55,140 bases of DNA from an uncultured Spirochaetales bacterium (GTDB taxonomy: Bacteria; Spirochaetota; Spirochaetia; Sphaerochaetales; Sphaerochaetaceae), in NCBI GenBank assembly GCA_934277975.1, contig CAKQWE010000007.1, positions 1 to 55,140 on the forward strand. Reading direction: 5' to 3'. The number at the start of each line of letters is the position of its first letter. Within the stretch, counting starts at the first letter, position 1. A program made the position numbers and the translations under genes. The notes beneath the pieces were generated by a model that saw only the letters and a program-made list of their open reading frames with translations, made no database searches and had not been told where the DNA came from. This document shows, piece after piece, positions 48,678-55,140 of this stretch.

Positions 48678-48701
48678 CTCTCACCAGAGGTGAGAGTTTT
48701 T
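48678..48701 (+). terminator. Second hairpin with T-run after the phosphomannomutase gene
   Basis: Perfect 8-bp stem CTCTCACC / GGTGAGAG with loop AGA and five T. Fifty bases beyond the first terminator; a second terminator, or part of a small RNA spanning the two hairpins, is possible. Confidence 0.7.
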
Positions 48702-48764
48702 CATTGTCACAACAAGTCTCCTGAAACTGCTTCATACACCAGATATTTTGGCTCTTCAACACCC

Positions 48765-50018
48765 TTATAGATTCAAACTGTTTTCATCCAAGAGGAAGTT
48801 CCTCAGTCCAACTGTAACAATCCCATACTCATCTCTTCTGACTTTGATATTGTCTCCAACAACGATGATTTTCCTAAAGGAATCAGAAATGCCAAGAAGA
48901 CTTCGCCGTTCCTGATTCATCTTGTCTGTTGAAGGAAGCGCAAAAGCGGATTGAATGTAATACTTCTCGCTGCCTCTTGTCGCAACAAAATCAACTTCCA
49001 ATTGTTTCTTGCTGCGCTTTCCATCATCCGAGGCTTCGTAGTGCTCCACTACTCCAACATCTACATGATACCCGCGAATCCGCAGTTCATTGTAGATGAT
49101 GTTCTCCATAAGATGGGTCTGCTCGATCTGTCGGAACCCCAACCTTGCGTTTCTAAGCCCAACATCCTCGAAGTAATACTTTGAAGGTGAGCCTATGTAC
49201 TTTTTCCCTTTTATATCAAAACGAGAGGCCTTGCTGATCAGAAATGAGCCAATCAGATAATCGATATAGTTCTTGATTGTCTTGTCGCTGATTATCGTTC
49301 CTTTCACGCTTTTGAACGTCCGGGCCAACTTGTTCTGATTGGTATAGCTGCCAATCGCTGAAGCAAGGATATCCACAAGCTCGTCCAGCTCAGCCTTGTT
49401 CCGTACATTATGGCGCTCAACAATGTCTGAGATGTAGACCTTTTGGAACAACGAGTTCAAATACTCCGCTTTGTCTTCCGGCATCTCCATGGTTAGGACT
49501 AGAGGAAGACCTCCATAAACAAGGTAATCATCCCATGCTTCATCCAACGTTCCCTGATACGCAGATACATACTCGGAAAAACTCAAAGGATATACATGGA
49601 TTTCATCGCCACGGCCTCTGAACTGCGTAATTACATCAGAGGAAAGGAACTTTGAGTTGCTACCGGTCACATAGACATCAACATTGCTTATGCGAAGAAG
49701 ACTGTTCAGAACATCCTCGAACTCGTCCAAATACTGAACCTCGTCAAGAATGATGTAATAGTCTTTATTGTCCTTGATACTTTCATCTATGAATTTAAGC
49801 ATGGCATCGGGATTACGTAGGTCTTTGTTTCGACGGTCATCCAAAGCCACTTCAATGATATGGTTTTCAGGTACGCCGCTTTCCAACAGATGATTATGAA
49901 ACAAATGAAACAGAAGATAAGATTTTCCACATCGTCTTACACCTGTTACAACCTTGATAAGACCGTTTTTCTTCTTGCGGATCAATTTTCCTAAGTAGAT
50001 GTCCCGTTTAATCTCCAT
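48765..50018 (-). CDS. AAA-family ATPase with DUF4143 (orphan ATP-binding protein)
   Basis: 417 aa, ATG at 50018. AAA_14-type ATPase: VVTGVRRCGKSYLLF is Walker A, DYYIILDEVQYLDEF is Walker B, VYVTGSNSKFLSS follows, and IEVALDDR lies between; a DUF4143 C-terminal domain covers about 200-417 (YYFEDVGLRNARLGF, QLEVDFVATRGSEKYYIQ), a PD-(D/E)XK-like fold. This family is abundant and multi-copy in gut anaerobes; its role is not established. GGATGG is a weak Shine-Dalgarno. Two 38-bp palindromic elements lie just upstream (50031 and 50117). Confidence 0.9.
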   Translation of the reverse strand: MEIKRDIYLGKLIRKKKNGLIKVVTGVRRCGKSYLLFHLFHNHLLESGVPENHIIEVALDDRRNKDLRNPDAMLKFIDESIKDNKDYYIILDEVQYLDEFEDVLNSLLRISNVDVYVTGSNSKFLSSDVITQFRGRGDEIHVYPLSFSEYVSAYQGTLDEAWDDYLVYGGLPLVLTMEMPEDKAEYLNSLFQKVYISDIVERHNVRNKAELDELVDILASAIGSYTNQNKLARTFKSVKGTIISDKTIKNYIDYLIGSFLISKASRFDIKGKKYIGSPSKYYFEDVGLRNARLGFRQIEQTHLMENIIYNELRIRGYHVDVGVVEHYEASDDGKRSKKQLEVDFVATRGSEKYYIQSAFALPSTDKMNQERRSLLGISDSFRKIIVVGDNIKVRRDEYGIVTVGLRNFLLDENSLNL

Positions 50019-50030
50019 GCTGCACCATCC

Positions 50031-50068
50031 ATTACGAAAAAAAGTGATTTTGCACCTCTTTTCGTAAT
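50031..50068. repeat. 38-bp palindromic element A upstream of the DUF4143 ATPase
   Basis: Ends ATTACGAAAA / TTTTCGTAAT are perfect inverted repeats; the centre reads GTGATTTTGCACC. It ends 13 bp from the ATPase start codon, within its promoter/leader. Confidence 0.75.
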
Positions 50069-50116
50069 AGATTACACCACATTTGCAAGTGAAAATCAAT
50101 AATAAGCGGGTTGCCT

Positions 50117-50154
50117 ATTCCGAAAAACGGTGATTCTGCACCTGATTTCGTAAT
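50117..50154. repeat. 38-bp palindromic element B upstream of the DUF4143 ATPase
   Basis: Same orientation and length as element A and identical at about 31 of 38 positions: ATTCCGAAAA at the left, TTTCGTAAT at the right, centre GTGATTCTGCACC. It starts 86 bp after the start of element A, about eight helical turns. Confidence 0.7.
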
Positions 50155-50190
50155 AGTACGCAATATAATTGTAGGTGATTTGTAGTAATT

Positions 50191-50350
50191 GTAAGCATCG
50201 TCACGATGGTGAGCATGGTGAGCATGGTCGCAATGGATTCCTAAGACGAACGCTACAATTGCTACAGGAGCCACAGATACTACAGACATCACAATTACGA
50301 CACATGCTACAGACGCTACAACGGCCACACTCGCCACAGATACTACGAAA
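50191..50350. repeat. Degenerate 9-bp tandem repeats (5 + 11 units)
   Basis: Five units like GTGAGCATG occupy 50191-50235; eleven units with consensus GCYACAGAY (GCTACAATT, GCTACAGGA, GCCACAGAT and so on) occupy 50252-50350 without a break in phase. It is gene-free between the ATPase elements and the ABC operon terminator. An ORF across it on the minus strand (SVA/VVA triplets) is an artefact of the repeat. Confidence 0.75.
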
Positions 50351-50434
50351 TGGCTACAGATTTCACATTTGCATCCATCACAGCCACTGCCTTCACAACG
50401 TAAAAAACTCATTCGTGGGTATTTGCAGGGCAGT

Positions 50435-50475
50435 AAAAAAAAGGCACAGGCGATGCTTGATGCACGGCCTGTGCC
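50435..50475 (-). terminator. Terminator of the ABC transporter operon
   Basis: Stem GGCACAGGC (50443-50451) / GCCTGTGCC (50467-50475); on the minus strand eight T follow. It lies 29 bp after the ATPase stop at 50504. Confidence 0.92.
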
Positions 50476-50503
50476 AAAAAGTGACTCTGAAACACAGAAG
50501 ATG

Positions 50504-51613
50504 TCAACAGACGGAAAGACTGCCAATGGCAAGTCTCCTGGTGCTCTTTGGATCGAACACGCATATCTCGCCGCCAACGATGTCGCAGCGGATTGGCTGG
50601 TCTACCTTGAAGTCTATGGCACCAAAGACGACGGATGAAATGAGCTCTCCGTTGAGGTGCACCTTGACGGTGGTCTCCATACCTGCAGGAAGCGTAGAGT
50701 ACGCTGTGGCGTGGATCTTGCCGTCCTCGCAGATGGTGAAGAACTCAGGTCTTATGCCAAGGATCACATCAGAACCTTCGAGTGCGAACGATTCCTTGGA
50801 CTTGAAGAGAGCCTTCACACCAAGGAAGTCCATCATGACACCACCCTCCTGAGGAGTCGCCTTTGCCTTGATGAAGTTCATGGTCGGGTTTCCAACGAAG
50901 TCGGCGACAAAGAGGTTCGCAGGCTTTGCGTAGACCGTAAGAGGTGGGTCGTACTGCTGAAGGACACCCTTCTCCATGAGGCATATCTTGGTTGCAAGGG
51001 TCATGGCCTCAAGCTGGTCGTGCGTGACGTAGACGAACGTGGAGTTGGAGTCCGAGTGGAGTCTCTTGAGCTCAGTTCTCATCTCGCTTCTGAGCTTTGC
51101 ATCAAGGTTGGAAAGCGGCTCGTCCATGAAGAGGACCTGTGGCTTTGGAGCCAACGTCCTTGCAATGGCGACTCTCTGCTGCTGACCACCTGAAAGCTCG
51201 GCTGGATAGCGGGAGACGAACTCCTCTATCTTGAGCATCTTGAGCATCTCGTCGACACGGGCCTTGATGTCATCCTTCTTCCATTTGAGGTTCTCAAGAC
51301 CAAAGGCTATGTTGTCGTAGACCGTCATGTGTGGCCACAAGGCATAGTTCTGGAACAGAAAGCCTATATCCCTCTTTGCAGGGGAGATGTTGACTCCGGT
51401 CTCTGCATCGAAGACGACCTTGTCGCCAATGGTTATCCTACCCTCCGTAGGTGTCTCAAGACCTGCAATCATCCTAAGCGTAGTGGTCTTTCCACAGCCG
51501 CTAGGACCCAAGAGGGTAATGAAGTCATGCTCGTTGATGTGAAGATTCAAATCATCAACGGCTACGAATTTATCAAAACGTTTTGAAACGTGTTCCAATC
51601 TAATCTCTGGCAT
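50504..51613 (-). CDS. ABC importer ATP-binding protein (iron/spermidine type)
   Basis: 369 aa from ATG at 51613 (GGAGG upstream). Walker A GPSGCGKTT near 37, Q-loop FLFQNYALWPHMTVYDN, signature LSGGQQQRV, Walker B VLFMDEPLSNLDA, H-loop YVTHDQLEAMTLA, and a C-terminal TOBE domain (DVILGIRPEFFTIC, METTVKVHLNG). This layout (MalK/FbpC/PotA class) goes with type I importers. With the fused permease and iron-type binding protein it forms one transporter. Gene order SBP-permease-ATPase; the start lies 1 bp from the permease stop. Confidence 0.93.
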   Translation of the reverse strand: MPEIRLEHVSKRFDKFVAVDDLNLHINEHDFITLLGPSGCGKTTTLRMIAGLETPTEGRITIGDKVVFDAETGVNISPAKRDIGFLFQNYALWPHMTVYDNIAFGLENLKWKKDDIKARVDEMLKMLKIEEFVSRYPAELSGGQQQRVAIARTLAPKPQVLFMDEPLSNLDAKLRSEMRTELKRLHSDSNSTFVYVTHDQLEAMTLATKICLMEKGVLQQYDPPLTVYAKPANLFVADFVGNPTMNFIKAKATPQEGGVMMDFLGVKALFKSKESFALEGSDVILGIRPEFFTICEDGKIHATAYSTLPAGMETTVKVHLNGELISSVVFGAIDFKVDQPIRCDIVGGEICVFDPKSTRRLAIGSLSVC

Positions 51614-51614
51614 A

Positions 51615-53420
51615 TCAACCTCCAACGCCCTTGTCTATGCTTGCTCCAGTGAGCTTGTTGACCAAAAGGTTTATCGCAAGAACCGTCACGACTATGAGAA
51701 GGTTCAAGGCGTTTGCACTCTGGTCGCACCAAACCTGCCAATACTCCAACAATGTAGTCATAAGGTAGATGGAACCCGATGACAGCAGAGTGAACAGGGA
51801 AAGCTCCCTCATGCAGGATGTGAAAGGAAGCAGGTATCCTGAAATGAAGGTGGACTTCTGTATTGGGAATATGATTCTTAGCATCCTCTTGTACCAAGGA
51901 ACGTTCACTATGATTGCAGCCTCCTCTATCTCACCTGACAGCTGAAGCATTGCATTGATTCCGCTGCGCGATGCAAACGGCAGGTACTTTATGGAACCAA
52001 CGAGAACCAAAAGCCCCATCGTCTTGCTAAGTCCCATCTTTGCACCTATTGCAAGGAAAGCGGCGCCCAATGCCATTGAAGGCATCAGGTAAGGAAGGAA
52101 CGCAAGGTTGTCGGCAAGCTTCGCAAGCTTGGATCCACGTCTCTTTGCAACGGCGTATCCAATGAGGATTCCCATGGTTCCCGCTATGAACGAACAGCTT
52201 ATGGAAAGCACCAGACTGTTCTTGAACGCGGCCCAGACCTGAGGCTCATAGAAAAGCCCATGAAGTCCGTTGTTCAATGGGAAGCCTGGATCTATCCAGT
52301 ACTTGAGCGTAAGGTTGCTGTAGTCGCCGGGGATGTCGGTGCATGACTCAAGGGCGAAGCTCACCAGTGGCATGAACGAACAGAACACGCAAAGCACCAC
52401 AAGGATTGCAGCGGCTATGTACTTCCAGACCCCAAGCTTTATGTAGGAGATCTGTCCGCTCTTTCCAGTGACTGTGGTGAAGTTCTTTCGGCTTCCTGTC
52501 ACATATTGGTTGATTCCCAGAATGACGAGGCCAAAGAGAATCATGAAGATGGACATAATGTAGCCCTGGCCGTACCATCCGCTGTTGATGAACTGCTTGA
52601 GCGTTGTCGTAAGTACGCTGAAACCGCTGGCTCCACCAAGGAACTGAGGTACTGCGTATGCACTCATGCTGCTTGAGAACACAAGCAGGAAGGTCGAGAG
52701 CAGTGCAGGCATCACTATTGGAAGTGTTATCCTTCTTATTATCTTGGCCCTTGAAGCCTTGAGGATCGTTGCAGCCTCCTCCAGGTTCGCATCCATGTTC
52801 CTTAGGATGCCGCCAATGAGGATGTATGCAAACGGAGCATAGTGCAGGCCAAGCACTATTGCGCAAGGGACGAGTCCGTAGACGAACTTCTCAGGTACGC
52901 ATATCCCTGTAAGCCAGTAGAGCATACCGCTCTGATATGAGCCAATGTACGGGTTTTGGAAGAAGTTCTTCCAGAACGTGGCTATGGTCCACGATGGCAT
53001 TATGTAAGGGAATATGAAGACCGTTGAGAAGAACTTCTTGAATTTCATATCCGTTCTCGTGATGAGGAATGCAACTACTCCACCATAAAGGATGGCAATG
53101 AAGCTTGCCAGGACGGACATAAGCACTGCGTTCTTGAGAGGGTTCCAGAAGTATGTGCTGCTCATATTGGAGAACAGCATCCTCTTCCAGTGGAATGTGG
53201 TCAAGGAACCTACCTTCTTTCCAAAAAGCTCTGGATAGAGGAGGTCTGCAATGTTTACCGTCAAGGTATCCTTCAGAAGCAGAAGCAACGGATAGATCGT
53301 GAAGAACCCAAGGACGACCACAGTTATGGAGAGTATGATGTTCTCTGGTTTTGAGACGAAGTCCCTCACCCTGTACTTCAGCTTTCTCCTGTGGACCGCT
53401 GTCTTTGTAATTTCATTCAT
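51615..53420 (-). CDS. Fused ABC permease with two BPD domains (FbpB-like)
   Basis: 601 aa, about twelve membrane segments in two homologous halves. First half EAA-type loop LEEAATILKASRAKIIRRITLPIVMPAL; second half GEIEEAAIIVNVPWYKRMLRIIFPIQ. Two permease domains in one chain is the arrangement of Fe(III) and 2-aminoethylphosphonate-type importers (FbpB, PhnU-like). The substrate is probably a ferric ion complex or related compound, but the binding protein does not decide it. Start ATG at 53420; ends one base from the ATPase start. Confidence 0.88.
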   Translation of the reverse strand: MNEITKTAVHRRKLKYRVRDFVSKPENIILSITVVVLGFFTIYPLLLLLKDTLTVNIADLLYPELFGKKVGSLTTFHWKRMLFSNMSSTYFWNPLKNAVLMSVLASFIAILYGGVVAFLITRTDMKFKKFFSTVFIFPYIMPSWTIATFWKNFFQNPYIGSYQSGMLYWLTGICVPEKFVYGLVPCAIVLGLHYAPFAYILIGGILRNMDANLEEAATILKASRAKIIRRITLPIVMPALLSTFLLVFSSSMSAYAVPQFLGGASGFSVLTTTLKQFINSGWYGQGYIMSIFMILFGLVILGINQYVTGSRKNFTTVTGKSGQISYIKLGVWKYIAAAILVVLCVFCSFMPLVSFALESCTDIPGDYSNLTLKYWIDPGFPLNNGLHGLFYEPQVWAAFKNSLVLSISCSFIAGTMGILIGYAVAKRRGSKLAKLADNLAFLPYLMPSMALGAAFLAIGAKMGLSKTMGLLVLVGSIKYLPFASRSGINAMLQLSGEIEEAAIIVNVPWYKRMLRIIFPIQKSTFISGYLLPFTSCMRELSLFTLLSSGSIYLMTTLLEYWQVWCDQSANALNLLIVVTVLAINLLVNKLTGASIDKGVGG

Positions 53421-53460
53421 TCACCGATACTCCTTGGATGAAAGTCCCAAAGGGGAATTA

Positions 53461-53491
53461 TAAAATTGGGGCAGGCTTCTACCTGCCCCAA
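53461..53491 (-). promoter_or_regulatory. Stem-loop between the binding-protein and permease genes
   Basis: Perfect 10-bp inverted repeat TTGGGGCAGG / CCTGCCCCAA, loop 6. On the minus strand it is followed by TTTTATAATT. In ABC operons such a hairpin after the binding-protein gene commonly acts as a partial terminator/3' protector that makes the binding protein more abundant than the permease. Confidence 0.75.
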
Positions 53492-53507
53492 CGTTGAGAA
53501 ACAAAGG

Positions 53508-54713
53508 TCACTTCTTTGCAATCTCTGCATTGACGAAGTCCGTTACAGCAGACTTGTTGACCATGATGTAGGAAGCATCCTCTGCTACGAGACAGTTCTT
53601 CCAGAAGTTGATTGGCTGGTCGCCGTCAGCGGCTCCAATCTCAGGGTTCGTGGAATATGCACCAAGAATGTCAGTACCTGCACCGCCCCATGGGGTGAAG
53701 CCTTCGCTGCTCATCAGATAGTTGATAAAAAGCATTGTCGTGTAAGGTCTTGGACACTTTGCAGTCATCTGAACATACATTGGGTACATGAAGCCAGAGA
53801 ACGGGTTGACCTGCTGCTCTGTGAATGCACCAACCGTGAGGTTTGCCTTGAGGGAGGCATCGAGGTCCCTCGTCTTTGAAAGGACGAAGAGTCCAAGGCA
53901 TCCTTCGCTGTCGGCCTTTGCCATGGTCTTGCAGATCGTGGAGTCGGAGGAAATTGAGAAGTTCACGTTTGCAATGAACTCTGCAACCCACTTGTATCCT
54001 GCGTTCTTGTAGGAGCCAAGCTCAATGTCCTTGCCGTAATAGTCCTTGTATGCCTGAGCGAGCTTCGCCGCCCATGCATCGCTTGTGCACATGATGAGGA
54101 AGTTCATGTTGACCTGCTCTGCAGCTGGGTTCTTGAAGAAGACCTTGTCCTTGAGAGCTGCCTCTGTCAGCTGCCATACGTTGGTGATGACAGGAGCATT
54201 GTCGCCAATGTTGTTCCAGATGAAGAGCTTGTTGATGTACTGGTGTACAAGAGGAACGAGGTCGTTGGAATCGACCTTGTCAGCAACTGTGGATGGAACG
54301 TAGTTGAGCATTATGGAGGAGTTCTGCCTGTAGATGGAAAGCTGTGCCCCATCCTGGATCATGACCATTGAAGCGACCTTGTTGGATGCACCTGCAGCTT
54401 CCTGGAAGAGAGTCGTGTAGATGTCTGTGTCGTTCATCTTGGTTCCAACAGCGTTGTCTGATGTAAGTCCAAGCTCAGCACCGTACTTTGCAACGAAGTT
54501 CGAAACGGCGCTTGCGATACGGGATGTGTTTCCGTATACATAGAATGCACCTGTCTCCTGCTTTGCAAGCTCAAGAAGCTGGGAATCTGTCATCTTCTGA
54601 CCAGCCTCGATCTTGGACTCGATGGTATCGGCTGCCTTCTCACCCTGCCCTTCTGCGAATGCGAAGCCGGCGACAAGACACACTACGAGTAAAACGCTCA
54701 ATAGCTTTTTCAT
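53508..54713 (-). CDS. ABC transporter substrate-binding protein (family 1, iron type)
   Basis: 401-aa periplasmic receptor. Signal MKKLLSVLLVVCLVAGFAFA cleaved before EGQGE; no lipobox. The fold begins ELAKQETGAFYVYGNTSRIA, and YTTLFQEAAGASNKVASMV, PWGGAGTDILGAYSTNPEIG follow, as in iron(III)/2-aminoethylphosphonate-type receptors. No Tyr pair is positioned well enough to assert iron binding. AAGGAG precedes the ATG; the promoter is at 54759. First gene of the operon with the fused permease and the ATPase. Confidence 0.88.
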   Translation of the reverse strand: MKKLLSVLLVVCLVAGFAFAEGQGEKAADTIESKIEAGQKMTDSQLLELAKQETGAFYVYGNTSRIASAVSNFVAKYGAELGLTSDNAVGTKMNDTDIYTTLFQEAAGASNKVASMVMIQDGAQLSIYRQNSSIMLNYVPSTVADKVDSNDLVPLVHQYINKLFIWNNIGDNAPVITNVWQLTEAALKDKVFFKNPAAEQVNMNFLIMCTSDAWAAKLAQAYKDYYGKDIELGSYKNAGYKWVAEFIANVNFSISSDSTICKTMAKADSEGCLGLFVLSKTRDLDASLKANLTVGAFTEQQVNPFSGFMYPMYVQMTAKCPRPYTTMLFINYLMSSEGFTPWGGAGTDILGAYSTNPEIGAADGDQPINFWKNCLVAEDASYIMVNKSAVTDFVNAEIAKK

Positions 54714-54758
54714 AGTTCTTTTTCTCCTTTTACATGCTTTTTACAAACATGTCACTTG

Positions 54759-54787
54759 ATTGTATGTGAAAACCATACGCTAATCAA
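54759..54787 (-). promoter_or_regulatory. Promoter of the ABC importer operon
   Basis: Minus strand: TTGATT (54782-54787), 17-bp spacer, TACAAT (54759-54764), about 45 bp before the start codon. No Fur-box-like 19-mer is evident. Confidence 0.55.
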
Positions 54788-54858
54788 TCCAAAATGACAA
54801 AACTTCATATTCTGTCCAATAAACTTTTGCCATAGTCCAAACGTTTTCCAGAAAAAAC

Positions 54859-54933
54859 GGTTCTTCACGGAAAGTTGGGGGATTGGGAGACGGGAATCGA
54901 AGGAGAGCATCCAGCCCTTGGGCGGTTGCGACT
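54859..54933. mobile_element. Second ISL3-like terminus, inverted relative to position 1
   Basis: Begins GGTTCTTCACGGAAAG, the ISL3 terminal repeat, and runs to the right. It matches 1-75 in reverse complement with a single mismatch. A transposase frame comparable to that of the intact element does not appear in the 200 bp that follow. Confidence 0.7.
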
Positions 54934-55140
54934 GATGTGGCGCTTGAGGCGGTTGTGGATGGTTGAACAGAAAGAGGCTTTATATCCAAAGCCCCCTCTT
55001 TCAGCGTTTCCGATATAGCTTTTCCCATCCAAACCGCTGGACAACCCCCTCGTATGCTATTTCGATGGAAAAAAGGACGAAATCGCACATAAGTGTGCGA
55101 AATCAAATGAAAAACAGTTGAAACCGCACATCATCGGGCC
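54934..55140. other. Sequence beyond the ISL3-like end, no gene recognised
   Basis: The 207 bp contain one hairpin, GAAAGAGG with CTCTTTC (about 54973-55003), and one short repeat CGCACATAAGTGTGCG near 55085. There is no transposase-like reading frame on either strand, though one frame stays open to the window edge. It could be the interior of a non-autonomous or degenerate ISL3-related element. Confidence 0.4.

Noticed and set aside
50032..50577. A 181-aa minus-strand ORF with a run of SVA/VVA triplets
   Set aside because: It spans the ABC terminator, the 9-bp tandem repeat and palindromic element A; the valine-rich run is a reading of the repeat and no start site is supported.
54934..55140. 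The 5' end of a transposase running off the window
   Set aside because: The frame open to the edge has no start codon and shows no zinc-finger or helix-turn-helix pattern like the intact ISL3 transposase.

Overview
The window looks like part of a spirochaete chromosome (Spirochaetota, probably a host-associated Treponema/Sphaerochaeta-type organism). The grounds are the rpsF-ssb-rpsR-(DUF2232)-rplI-dnaB block, an order shared with Treponema pallidum apart from the inserted membrane gene, many short lipoproteins and signal peptides ending in FAFA, and moderate GC with good Shine-Dalgarno sites. The lineage is an inference from gene content; no rRNA is present.

Layout. 1-75 is the end of an ISL3-like element and 87-207 a palindromic MITE-like repeat. 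294-5360 (minus) is the ribosomal protein/replication operon plus a hypothetical gene. 5529-5750 carries a tiny bS22/mS38-like ribosomal protein gene with its own promoter and terminator. 5851-5940 is an unusual 10-bp tandem repeat, followed by metNIQ (methionine import), a CPA-type antiporter and a divergent murD. 11756-13205 is an intact ISL3-family insertion sequence with perfect 8-bp target duplications. Then come metG, hflKC, a LacI regulator, a zinc-motif ArsR regulator overlapping a YbaY-like lipoprotein gene, and a four-gene plus-strand operon (3-hydroxyisobutyrate dehydrogenase family, RNA m5C methyltransferase, DUF362-ferredoxin, small membrane exporter).

23667-25177 is a small accessory island: a ParA ATPase and a ribbon-helix-helix partner between two directly repeated 169-bp copies of the MITE-like element. 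After it lie a lipoprotein with a C-terminal membrane segment, valS, lpdA, a cysS-ECF sigma-anti-sigma cluster, an EamA exporter, a GNAT acetyltransferase and ackA. 36658-41060 holds an outer-membrane-like protein convergent with four overlapping genes for secreted, probably Ig/pilin-fold proteins. tRNA-Pro(GGG) follows, then a three-gene operon with a lipoprotein caspase-like protease, then TatD, TcdA, a PD-(D/E)XK-like protein, an Ig-like lipoprotein and a phosphomannomutase. A DUF4143 ATPase with two 38-bp palindromic upstream elements, a 9-bp tandem-repeat tract, and an iron-type ABC importer close the window. A second ISL3-like end lies at 54859-54933, inverted relative to the one at position 1.

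Most genes are housekeeping. The points of real interest are the structured MITE-like repeats and the ParA cassette they flank, the secreted four-gene operon, the lipoprotein caspase operon, two short-period tandem-repeat intergenic tracts, and a dispersed GCGGACA palindrome.
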